From DYRB01 sp963802205 (lineage in GTDB: Bacteria; Pseudomonadota; Gammaproteobacteria; Chromatiales; Chromatiaceae), in assembly GCA_963802205.1 (NCBI GenBank), contig CAWDHW010000005.1:66418-130417 (forward strand): a stretch of 64,000 nt of DNA. Direction: 5' to 3'. Shown here piece by piece: positions 8,999 to 17,869 of the stretch. The number at the start of each line of letters is the position of its first letter. The stretch's first letter is position 1. The notes under the pieces were generated by a model that worked only from the letters and a program-made list of their open reading frames with translations, was not told the DNA's origin and ran no database searches. The position numbers were made by a program, and so were the translations under genes.

Positions 8999-9005
8999 GC
9001 CCACC

Positions 9006-11865
9006 TCACGCATAGCGGCGGGTCTCCCCCGCCCCGGCGACATTGTCCACGCAACGCCCACACAGGTCGGGGTGGGCCGGGTTGGCGCCCACGTCTTCGC
9101 GGTGGTGCCAGCAGCGTGCGCACTTGGCGTGGGCGCAGGTCGTAACCCGCACGGCCAGCCCGGCCAGGTCAGTGTCCACGGCCTCCGTCGGGCGCGCCGC
9201 CATGGGGATGCAGGCGGACGTAGGAGCAGATCAGCGCGAAGCGCAGCTCGTCCCCCAGTCGGGCCAGGATCTCGTAGAGGTCGGGGTCGCACCAAAGGTC
9301 CAACTCCGCATCCAGGGAAGAACCGATGGCCCCGACCTTGCGCGCCGCCTCCAGGTGAGGCGACACCGCCACCCGGGCCGCCAGGACTTGCTCCCAGAAG
9401 GCACGGTCGAACCTGTCCTCCGGTGCCAGGGCAAAGAGCCCCTCGTACCAACCCGTGAGAAAGACCGAGTCCTCCCGCGCCCCGGGGATGAAGGGCCAGA
9501 TCTCGTCGGCGGTGAAGCTCAGGATGGGCGCCAACCAGCGCGTCATGGCCTCGACGATGTGGTAGAGGGCGCTCTGGCAGGAGCGCCGCGGGAGTCCGTC
9601 GGCCTGTGTCGTGTACTGGCGGTCCTTGATGACGTCCAGGTAGAAGCCACCCATGTCCACCACGCAGAAGTTGTGGACCTTCTGGTAGATCAGGTGAAAC
9701 TGGTAGTCGCGGTAGGCGGCGACGATCTCTTCCTGGAGACGCAGGGCCCGGTCCACGGCCCAGCGGTCCAGTTCCAGCATGTCCTTCGGTGCGACCAGAT
9801 TGACCGTCGGGTCGAAGCCGTTGAGGTTGGCCAGCAGGAAGCGGGCCGTGTTGCGGATGCGGCGATAGGCGTCCGCGGTGCGGTTCAAGATCTCGTCGGA
9901 GACGCGCATCTCGCCGCGGTAGTCCGTGGCCGCCACCCACAGGCGGATGATGTCCGCCCCCAGGGTCTTCATCACGTCCTGGGGGCGCACCACGTTACCC
10001 ACGGACTTGGACATCTTCTCGCCCTTGGCGTCCACAGTGAAGCCGTGGGTCAGGACCTCGCCGTAGGGTGCCCGCCCGGTCATGGCCACCGAGGTCAGGA
10101 GCGAGGACTGGAACCAGCCGCGGTGCTGGTCCGAGCCCTCCAGATACAGGTCCGCAGGGGCGGAAAGCTCGGGCCGCCGCTCCAGGACGCAGGCGTGGGT
10201 GACGCCGGAATCGAACCACACGTCCAGGGTGTCGGCGACCTTGGTGTATTTGGCGCCTTGGTCCTCGCCCAGGAGATCCTGGGGCGCCAGGTCGAACCAG
10301 GCCTCCACCCCGCGCTCCTCGACACGCTTGGCGACCTCCTCGATGAGGCCGCGTGTCTCCGGGTGGATCTCCCCTGTCTCTTTGTGGACGAAGAGCGGGA
10401 TGGGCACACCCCAGGTCCGCTGCCGGGAGATGCACCAGTCCGGGCGGTTGGCGACCATGCCTTCGATGCGCGACTGGCCCCACTCGGGGAGCCAGCTCAC
10501 TTGACCGATCTCGCGCAGGGCCTCTTCGCGCAATGCCTCCTCGCGCGGGCCCGGGCGATCCATGCCGATGAACCACTGGGGCGTGGCGCGGAAGATGATC
10601 GGCGTCTTGTGCCGCCAACAATGGGGATAACTGTGGGTAAATCGGGCCTCGCGCAGCAGGGCGCCGTGGGCCTTGAGGGTCTCCACCACGCGCTCGTTGG
10701 CCTCGAAGACGTGCTGGCCGGCAAACAGGGGTGTGCCCGGGACGAAGCGCCCGTCGCCGCCCACCGGGTTGTCCACCTCCAGGCCATAGCGCTGCCCGAC
10801 GATATAGTCCTCCAGGCCATGACCCGGGGCTGTGTGGACGGCCCCGGTGCCGGCGTCGAGGGTGACGTGCTCGCCGAGGATGACGGGCACCTCCCGATCG
10901 TAGAAGGGGTGGGCCAGCTTGAGCCCCTCGAAGGCGGAACCGCGGGCATAGGCCAGGACGCGGTACTGCTCCACGCCGAAGCGGTCCATGGTGTCGCGCA
11001 GCAGCCCTTCGGCCACCACCAGGCGCTCGCGCCCGAGCCCGTCTCCCGTCTGGCCCTCCGTCTGCACGACCACGTAGTCCAGGTCCGGATTCAGGGCTAC
11101 GGCCCGGTTGGCGGGCAGGGTCCAGGGGGTGGTGGTCCAGATGGTCAGGGACAGGCGCCCATCCCCGTGGCCGTTGGGGATGGAGTGACACCGCGCCATC
11201 AGGGTCTCCTCGTCCAGGACCCGGAAGCGCACGTCGATGGCGATGGAGGGCTTGTCGGCGTATTCGACCTCCGCCTCCGCCAGGGCCGAGCCACAGTCGA
11301 TGCACCAATGCACCGGCTTGCTGCCCTGTTGGACGTGGCCGTTGGCGATGATTCGGCCCAGGGCGCGGATGATGTCGGCCTCGAAGCGGAAGTCCATGGT
11401 CAGATAGGGATTGGCCCAGTCACCGATGACCCCCAGGCGCTGAAAGTCCGCCCTCTGCCCGTCCACCTGCTTGGCCGCGTAGTCGCGGCAGGCCTTGCGG
11501 AACTGGGCCGGGGTGACCTTGTGGCCGGGCTTGCCGACCTTCTTCTCGACTTGCAGTTCGATGGGCAGACCGTGGCAGTCCCAGCCCGGGACGTAGGGGG
11601 CATCCAGTCCGTCCAAAGTGCGCGCCTTGACGATGATGTCCTTCAAGACCTTGTTCACCGCATGCCCGATGTGGATCTCCCCATTGGCGTAGGGGGGCCC
11701 GTCGTGGAGGATGAACTTGCGTCGCCCGACCATGGCGGCACGGATGCGCCCATAGAGGTCTAAGGCGTCCCAGTGCTTGAGCATGGCGGGCTCGCGGCTT
11801 GCGAGATTGGCCTTCATGGGAAAGCCGGTGTCGGGGAGGTTCAGGGTATTTTTGTAGTCGGCCAC
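9006..11865 (-). CDS. ileS: Isoleucyl-tRNA synthetase, interrupted by one-base frameshift
   Basis: Class I synthetase charging tRNA-Ile. The HIGH box is in PYANGEIHIGHAVNK and the KMSKS loop in KGEKMSKSVGNV, with the editing domain between. The main frame runs to residue about 887, then reads through into unrelated residues ending at a TGA near 9169. The expected C-terminal zinc ribbon (CARCWHHREDVG, then CGRCVDNVAG) is in the next frame down to a TGA at 9006. Removing one base from the four-C run at 9204-9207 joins the frames into 952 residues, close to the E. coli length of 938. Because the gene is essential, a sequencing error is the likely cause. lspA follows directly. Confidence 0.93.
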
Positions 11866-12006
11866 TTACGGTCCTTCCAATCTAGGATGTTGCGGATCAG
11901 GCAGGCCCGTCATGGCCCCTGCTCGAATCGTCGTTGTGCATGTTAACGGTTTGCGTCCATTGACCCACGACGAAATCCTAGTAAGGCTTCGCCTGAGACC
12001 GACAAG

Positions 12007-12036
12007 GCGTGGGCGAGGGCTTGCCCGCGCCCACGC
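12007..12036. other. Strong GC-rich hairpin between ribF and ileS
   Basis: Nine perfectly paired bases (GCGTGGGCG at 12007-12015 with CGCCCACGC at 12028-12036) continue, after one mismatch, into GGG/CCC around a four-base loop. It lies in the 281-bp gap between ribF and ileS. There is no U-rich tail on the minus strand, so it is not a standard factor-independent terminator; it may attenuate, stabilise an mRNA end, or be incidental. The rest of the gap shows nothing I recognise. Confidence 0.5.
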
Positions 12037-12146
12037 GCAAAGGCAGCACCGCCCCACCGGGAACCGCCGCCACTGTGCAGTGCACACATTCGACTCATTG
12101 ATAAAGTCCCCAGTCGCTCAAGGACCCCTAAAGCGATGCACGCCCC

Positions 12147-13088
12147 TCAGCATGCCGACCCGACCCCCAGGTAGGCCCTTGCCGCCGCGGCGTCAAGGTC
12201 GATCTGAGCCTTGAGGTCCGGGAAGGAGTCGAACCTCCGCTCATCGCGCAGCTTGAGGCGAAACTCCACTTGGGCGTGACGCCCGTAGAGGTCGCCGACG
12301 AAGTCGAAGAGGTGGACCTCCAGCAGGTGGCGCAGGTCGCCCGCCACGGTGGGCCGGGTACCAATGTTGGCCACTCCGGGCCAGAGTCGATCCGCCACTC
12401 CGTCCACCATCACCGCATAGACACCGCGCAGCGGGCTAACCCGCCGGTGCAGGTTAATGTTGGCGGTAGGGTAGCCGATGGTCCGGCCGCGCTTGTCCCC
12501 GTGGCCGATGCGCCCGCAGATCCGGTAAGGGCGCCCGAGGAGGTGGCGGGCCAGGCCCAGGTCGCCGCGGGCCAGGGCATCGCGGATGCGGGTGCTACTC
12601 ACCCGCTCTCCACCGTGGAAGACGGTGTCAAAGTCATCCACCACAAAGCCGTGTTCCTGCCCCATGGCCTCCAGCAGGGCGAAGTCCCCCTCACGCCCAT
12701 GGCCGAAGCGGAAATCATCCCCCACCAGGAGGTGGCGGACCCTAAGCCCGTCCACCAGCAGTTCACGGACGAAGGCGCACGCGCCCATGGCCGCCATGCG
12801 GGGGCCAAACTCCAGCAGGACGACCTGATCGATCCCGCAATGGCAAAGTGCGTGGAGCTTCTCCCCCAACCGGGTGAGGCGCGCCGGGGCGCGCTCCGGG
12901 GCAAAGAACTCCATGGGCTGTGGCTCGAAGGTGATGACCGTGGTCGCCAGTCCGAGCCCACGCCCCAGATCCGCCAGGCGCTGGAACACGGCGCGGTGCC
13001 CGAGATGGACGCCGTCGAAGGTGCCGATGGTCGCCACACACCCCGGCGACCCCGGCTTCAAGTTGTGCAATCCCCGGATGATCCGCAT
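12147..13088 (-). CDS. ribF: Bifunctional riboflavin kinase / FAD synthetase
   Basis: A 313-residue protein. The N-terminal FAD synthetase (nucleotidylyl transferase) half has TIGTFDGVHLGHRAV, with the HxGH-type motif, and LLVGDDFRFGHGREGD. The C-terminal riboflavin kinase half has GKRGRTIGYPTAN-like residues (DKRGRTIGYPTANINL) and ANIGTRPTV. It makes FMN from riboflavin and then FAD. Start ATG at 13088 (MRIIRGLHNL). It lies 32 bp downstream of murJ and upstream of ileS, the conserved gammaproteobacterial order. No FMN riboswitch is visible upstream, and none is expected inside this operon. Confidence 0.94.
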   Translation of the reverse strand: MRIIRGLHNLKPGSPGCVATIGTFDGVHLGHRAVFQRLADLGRGLGLATTVITFEPQPMEFFAPERAPARLTRLGEKLHALCHCGIDQVVLLEFGPRMAAMGACAFVRELLVDGLRVRHLLVGDDFRFGHGREGDFALLEAMGQEHGFVVDDFDTVFHGGERVSSTRIRDALARGDLGLARHLLGRPYRICGRIGHGDKRGRTIGYPTANINLHRRVSPLRGVYAVMVDGVADRLWPGVANIGTRPTVAGDLRHLLEVHLFDFVGDLYGRHAQVEFRLKLRDERRFDSFPDLKAQIDLDAAAARAYLGVGSAC

Positions 13089-13120
13089 CGACCAGTCCCG
13101 CGAGCCCTGAAAGGATTCGA

Positions 13121-14656
13121 TTATACGCTCGGCATCAGATCCCGAGGCCGCACCCCCAGGGCCAGCAAGCCGACTCCATAGGCCAGGGCCCCAAGCCCGA
13201 TCCAGGTCAGCAACTGCATGGCCCTGGCCCCCTGCCCCAGCACCAGCCAGGCATCCGTGGGCGGACAGCCCCACCTCAGGAGCAGGGCCATGACCAGGCC
13301 CGCCCCACACCCTTGGGCCAGGAGCCTGGGCCAGCCCGGCTCCGGCCGGTAGATGCCCTCTCCCAACAGCCCTCGCAAAAGGAGCCCAGCGTTGACCAGG
13401 GCCGCCAGGGCCGTCGCCAGGGCCAGCCCGGCATGGCCCAGGGGCCACATCAGTGTCAGGCTCAAGACCAGGTTGACCAGCATGGCGACCATGGCGATGC
13501 GAACCGGGACCCTGGTCTGGGCCCGGGCGTAGTAGCCGGGGGCCAGGATCTTCACCCCGAGAAAGCCCAGCACCCCAACCCCATAGGCGGACAGGGCTCG
13601 GCCGGCCATACCCACATCGTTGGCGCCGAAGGCATCCGAATAGAACAGTGTGGCGAACAGGGGACCCGCGAGCAGGGCGAGCCCCAGGGCCGCCGGCAAC
13701 CCCAGCAGCAAGGCCCAGCGCAGGGCCCAGTCCAGGGTTCGGGAGAATGCCTGAGGCGAGCGCTCCGCGTGCTCCCGGGAGAGCTTGGGGAGGATGACGG
13801 TCCCAAGGGCGACGCCCAGTATCCCCAGAGGGAACTCTATCAGCCGGTCTGCAAAATAGAGCCAGGAGATACTCCCCGCCGCCAGGAACGAGGCCAGGAT
13901 GGTGCTCAAGAACATGTTGATCTGGGCCACGGAGACCCCGAGTAGCGACGGCCCAATCAGGCCCAGCGTGCGTCGCACCCCCGCATCCCGCGTATTGAAC
14001 CGCGGTCGCGGCAGCAGTCCCAACCTGGCCAGGAACGGGACCTGGAAGGCGAGTTGCGCCACCCCCGCAATCAGCACCCCCCAGGCCAGGGCCACGATGG
14101 GCCTGTCCATCCGCGGGGCAAGCCACAGTGCACAGGCAATCAACACGACATTCAGCAGGACCGGGGTGAAGGCGGGAACCCCGAAGCGCCCGAAGGTATT
14201 GAGGATTCCGCCCGCCAGAGCGGTCAGGGAGATGAAGAGCAAGTAGGGAAAGGTCAGGCGCAACATGTCCGCCGCCAGGGCCTGCTGACCAGGGGCGGCG
14301 GCAAAGCCAGGGGCAAAGGCCAGGACCAGGAGGGGCGCCCCCAGGATCCCCAAGACCGTGACCGCCAGCAGGCCCAACCCCAGGGTTCCCGCAATATCGT
14401 CCACGAAGCGCTTGAGGGCCGCCGGGCCGCGCTGGGCGCGGTACTCCGAGAGCACCGGGACAAAGGCCAGCGCGAAGGCCCCCTCGGCGAAGAGGCGGCG
14501 CATCAGGTTAGGGATGCGAAAGGCGACAAAGAAGGCGTCGGTCGCCGCATCGGCCCCGAAGACCCGTGCCACCACCAGGTCGCGCACAAAGCCGAGGATG
14601 CGCGAAATCAGGGCATTGCCGCCGACCTTGGCGATGGAACGAGCGATGGGCGCCAA
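13121..14656 (-). CDS. murJ: Lipid II flippase MurJ
   Basis: A 511-residue polytopic protein of the MOP exporter superfamily with about 14 hydrophobic helices. The N-terminus, MAPIARSIAKVGGNALISRI with GFVRDLVVARVFGA and AFFVAFRIPNLMRRLFAEGAF, is the conserved MurJ signature and includes cavity Arg residues. It flips lipid-linked peptidoglycan precursor across the inner membrane. It heads the murJ-ribF-ileS-lspA group. Length and sequence are normal and the frame is intact. Confidence 0.95.
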   Translation of the reverse strand: MAPIARSIAKVGGNALISRILGFVRDLVVARVFGADAATDAFFVAFRIPNLMRRLFAEGAFALAFVPVLSEYRAQRGPAALKRFVDDIAGTLGLGLLAVTVLGILGAPLLVLAFAPGFAAAPGQQALAADMLRLTFPYLLFISLTALAGGILNTFGRFGVPAFTPVLLNVVLIACALWLAPRMDRPIVALAWGVLIAGVAQLAFQVPFLARLGLLPRPRFNTRDAGVRRTLGLIGPSLLGVSVAQINMFLSTILASFLAAGSISWLYFADRLIEFPLGILGVALGTVILPKLSREHAERSPQAFSRTLDWALRWALLLGLPAALGLALLAGPLFATLFYSDAFGANDVGMAGRALSAYGVGVLGFLGVKILAPGYYARAQTRVPVRIAMVAMLVNLVLSLTLMWPLGHAGLALATALAALVNAGLLLRGLLGEGIYRPEPGWPRLLAQGCGAGLVMALLLRWGCPPTDAWLVLGQGARAMQLLTWIGLGALAYGVGLLALGVRPRDLMPSV

Positions 14657-14808
14657 GGGTCAGGACTCCGGAGCAAAGTCGCCGATGATAGGTTGCACCG
14701 CGCCCGGCAGGGAGTAGCGCTATCAACCGGTAGAGTGCCGGGTTGGGTTGCGCCCCCACTCAAAGAGACGACCGGCGCGGGCGGGCAGTGTACGGCCCTC
14801 GCCCCGGC

Positions 14809-16845
14809 CTACTTCAACACCTGGAACAGGTTGTTAAAGTCGTCGCTCCAGACCCCGAGGCCCGGGATGGGCTTGATGGGGCTCGCCGCGTCGCGGATCA
14901 GGGGTTGCTCAAGGACCTTCTGGTTTTTTGCCACCAGCATCCAGTCGGTTCGGCGCAGGTCGGAATCCTCCGCATCGTCGTGAATCAACACGGTGTAGAG
15001 CCCCTGGGATTGGGCAATGGCCTCCACGACGGGCGGCAGCCAGAGGAAACGGTTGGTAAGGTGGAAGGCGATGATGCCGTCCGGGTCCAGATGACGGGCA
15101 TAGAGCTCCATGGCCTCGGCCGTGATGAGGTGCACTGGAACCGAGTCGCCGGAGAAGGCGTCCACCGCCAGGACGTGGAACCCTTGGGGCGACTCCCGCT
15201 CCAGGGACAGTCGGGCGTCGCCGAGCACCATCTCGATGCGTGCCTGACTCTCGCGCATAAAGCTGAACTCATCCTGAGCGAAGTCCAGCACTTGCGGGTT
15301 GATCTCATAGAAGCGGTAGTTGTCTCCTGGCCGGCCATAGAGCGCCAGGGTCCCGGCGCCGAGACCGATCAGGCCCACCTTCTTGCCATCGGCCTGGGTA
15401 CTGGCAATGGCGCGCCCGACCCCGGCGGTGGGGCCGTAGTAGGTCGTGGGCTCCATGCGCCGTTCAGGAGTCAGGTACTGCTCGCCGTGCTTGATGGAGC
15501 CGTGGTAGAGCTGGCGCACATTGTCCCGCGGGTCCTCGCGGTGGGTGTCCAGGCTCAGCAAGTTGCCGTAGAAATTGCGGTCGATGCGTCGGGTGCCGGC
15601 GAAGTCGTCGTAGATCTGCACATAGAGGAACCAGGCGCACAGGACGGCCAGGGCCGCGGCCAGCCCTCGCAGCGCCTTGGACTCGCGCAGCAGGGCCATG
15701 GCCAGCAGGGCGGTGATGATAAAGCCGAGCCCCAACTCGTAGTAGGCCGGCAGGACGCGCGGTGCGATCAGCCCGACGCTGATGCCGCCCAAGGCCCCTC
15801 CCAGGGAGAGCATCAGATAGAAGCGGGTCAGGTAGCGCGGCCCGGGGCGCATCTGCGCCAGTTCGCCATGCAGGAACATGCAGAAAAAGAAGAGCCCCAG
15901 GGTGTAGAGCGGGATGGCCACGAAGATGTTGACCCCAATGCTGCTGTCCTGGAGCCCGTAGGCGCAGATCCCAAGGAGTGCCGCGGTGGGCAGCAGGAAC
16001 CAACGCCGGCTATACCAGCGGTCGCTCTCGAAGCACAGCACGAAGCTCAACAGGTAGATGGTCAGCGGCAGGAGCCACAGGAAGGGGATGGCCGCCACGT
16101 TCTGGGTGATGTGGTTGGTGATGGCCACCAGGAGCCAGGAGCCCATGCCGGAGAGGCCAATCCAGAGCAGGTAGTCGCGCCGTGTCGGGTCCCAGTCGGC
16201 CTCCGCCTGGTGGGTGCGGGCGTGTGCCTCCGGGGGCAGGCTGTGGGCGTGGCGCAGGAAGTACAGCGCAGACCCCGCGCACAGCACGGCGAACAGGGCG
16301 TAGACACCGGACCAGACATAGGCCTGGGTCGCCAGCCTTGCCTGGGGTTCGAGCAGGAAGGGGTAACTCACCAGGGCCAGCAGGGAGGCCAGGTTGGACA
16401 GGGAGAAATAGCGGTAGACGTGGGCTCCGATCATGGTCCGGGAGACCCAGGACTGAACCAGGGGGCCGGTGGTGGAAAGCAGAAAATAGGGCAGCCCGAT
16501 GGTGGCCACCAGCAGCCCCAGAATCCACGCGGTCGGGTCTTCTTCCCCGCCGGGCTTCCAATGTGACTGGGCCAGGATGGGGAGAAAGGCGAGACTGAGC
16601 GCCAGCAAGACGATGTGGACCACGACCTGGCTACGCGGGGCCAGGTGACGTGAGATCCAGTCCGCATAGGCATAGCCCACCAGCAGGGTGACCTGGAAGA
16701 AAACCATGCAGATGGACCACACCGCCGCGGACCCGCCGAACCAGGGGAGGATCTGCTTGGCGATGAGGGGCTGGACCAGAAACAGCAGGAAGGCGCTGGA
16801 AAAAATGGTCCCTGCGAAGAGGACCTTGGAGCCGGTGTTGTGCAT
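14809..16845 (-). CDS. Fused MFS / spermidine synthase-like membrane protein
   Basis: A 678-residue protein. Residues 1 to about 420 form roughly a dozen membrane helices (SSAFLLFLVQPLIAKQILPWFGGSAAVW is diagnostic of this family). The C-terminal third is a spermidine synthase-like Rossmann domain: KVGLIGLGAGTLALYG, YEINPQVLDFA and LAVDAFSGDSVPVHL. The Asp of the aminopropyltransferase active site is represented by D in AVDAFSGD, but true polyamine synthesis has not been shown for this fused family. I take the ATG at 16845 (MHNTGSK), before the first helix, rather than an upstream ATG giving a 20-residue non-conserved extension. It is divergent from a decarboxylase remnant of the polyamine type. 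Confidence 0.83.
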   Translation of the reverse strand: MHNTGSKVLFAGTIFSSAFLLFLVQPLIAKQILPWFGGSAAVWSICMVFFQVTLLVGYAYADWISRHLAPRSQVVVHIVLLALSLAFLPILAQSHWKPGGEEDPTAWILGLLVATIGLPYFLLSTTGPLVQSWVSRTMIGAHVYRYFSLSNLASLLALVSYPFLLEPQARLATQAYVWSGVYALFAVLCAGSALYFLRHAHSLPPEAHARTHQAEADWDPTRRDYLLWIGLSGMGSWLLVAITNHITQNVAAIPFLWLLPLTIYLLSFVLCFESDRWYSRRWFLLPTAALLGICAYGLQDSSIGVNIFVAIPLYTLGLFFFCMFLHGELAQMRPGPRYLTRFYLMLSLGGALGGISVGLIAPRVLPAYYELGLGFIITALLAMALLRESKALRGLAAALAVLCAWFLYVQIYDDFAGTRRIDRNFYGNLLSLDTHREDPRDNVRQLYHGSIKHGEQYLTPERRMEPTTYYGPTAGVGRAIASTQADGKKVGLIGLGAGTLALYGRPGDNYRFYEINPQVLDFAQDEFSFMRESQARIEMVLGDARLSLERESPQGFHVLAVDAFSGDSVPVHLITAEAMELYARHLDPDGIIAFHLTNRFLWLPPVVEAIAQSQGLYTVLIHDDAEDSDLRRTDWMLVAKNQKVLEQPLIRDAASPIKPIPGLGVWSDDFNNLFQVLK

Positions 16846-17169
16846 GGGACTGGCGTTCCGTCGGGAGGCAACAGGGCTGCCTGACCACGGTGGGTTGGCA
16901 GACACGCAAGCCTAACGTAACGCCCTGGCCCCTTCAAACCGGCGGCGGCTCCGCGACCGGCATTGGGCCGACCAGCCAAGCCGACGGGCCACATCCCGCC
17001 CGCTCGAACCAGGGTTGAGATCACGCTGGGTCCGGGTACACTCCGCCGTCGTCAGCGGCTTGTATCTGCGCTTGCCAAGTGCCTTCCATCGATGCTACGG
17101 TTATCGACATCCTAGTTGCCGTTTAGCCCATACGGTCAGACCTTACTGATCCCTCGCTATACCGTCCGT
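16846..17169. other. Intergenic stretch without a recognisable gene
   Basis: About 320 bases between the MFS/spermidine synthase-like gene and the decarboxylase remnant. No intact reading frame, RNA gene or clear promoter pair stands out. The last part probably contains further decayed decarboxylase sequence too degraded for me to align, since the recognisable remnant starts abruptly in the middle of the PLP domain. Confidence 0.4.
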
Positions 17170-17815
17170 GCCGCTGGACTTCTTATTCCCATGAGGCCTT
17201 CCTCATGTATATGTCCACCAGCCCCCAATACCCCGTCATCGCTTCCTGCGATGTTGTCGCCGCAATGATGGAACCTCCCGGCGGACCTTCTATGGTGGAG
17301 GATTTCATCCTGGGTGCCCTCGACTTCATGCCATGCCATGCGCGAGGTCGATGCAGAGCCGGAGAAATCTTCGCGATTCCAGGTCTGGGGACCGGACGAA
17401 CTGTTGGACGACGACATCTAGGAGCGGGCCGGATTGGGTCCTGTACACCGAGGGGCGCTGGCACGGATTCGGAGATCGCACCCTGGCGTCAATATGCCCG
17501 ATCCCAATAAGGCTACGGTGATCGCCTCTGGGGCAGCGTGGCCGGCGAGGTGGCGGTGTTGGACAGCCCTGCCGCTATCGTCGCGCGCTACATGGGAGAA
17601 CACGGGATCTTTGGCGACAAAGACCGGCCTCTATTCCTTCTACAGCATGTTTACTATCGGCATCGCCAAGGGTCGTTGGGCAACCATGGACACGGGACTT
17701 CGGCAGATCAAAGACGACTACGACCACAACCGTCCCCTGTGGTGGGCCCTGCCCGCAATTGCTCCGATCAGCCCTTTGCGACCACTGATCTCCGACGTCG
17801 CAGCCCCTACCTTCA
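17170..17815 (+). pseudogene. Remnant of an Orn/Lys/Arg decarboxylase
   Basis: Pieces of one family appear in order but in changing frames: EAFLMYMSTSPQYPVIASCDV and MMEPPGGPSMVEDFILGALDF (from about 17190), then AMREVDAE and FQVWGPDELLDDD, WVLYTEGRWHGFGD, PGVNMPDPNKATVI, PAAIVARYMGEHGIFGDK, and KTGLYSFYSMFTIGIAKGRW with IKDDYDHNRPLW. These match the second half of the PLP domain and the linker of bacterial ornithine/lysine/arginine decarboxylases (SpeF, CadA, AdiA type). There are at least five frame changes plus an in-frame TAG near 17419. The N-terminal domain, the PLP lysine region and the C-terminus are missing. This density of damage indicates true decay. It lies beside the spermidine synthase-like gene and just before the glycan cluster. 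Confidence 0.85.
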
Positions 17816-17869
17816 CCTGACCCAGAAACAGAATGCCAGGCGGTGTCTCGTCCCATGCGGTGCGATCGT

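Noticed and set aside
9043..11763. A 906-codon open frame on the plus strand opposite ileS
   Set aside because: It is the high-GC antisense shadow of ileS; its translation has no domain pattern and is rich in His, Gln and Gly as expected for such shadows.
17205..17820. Two short frames (about 100 and 128 codons) considered as small genes
   Set aside because: Both are pieces of the same decarboxylase family split by frame changes, so they are parts of one remnant.
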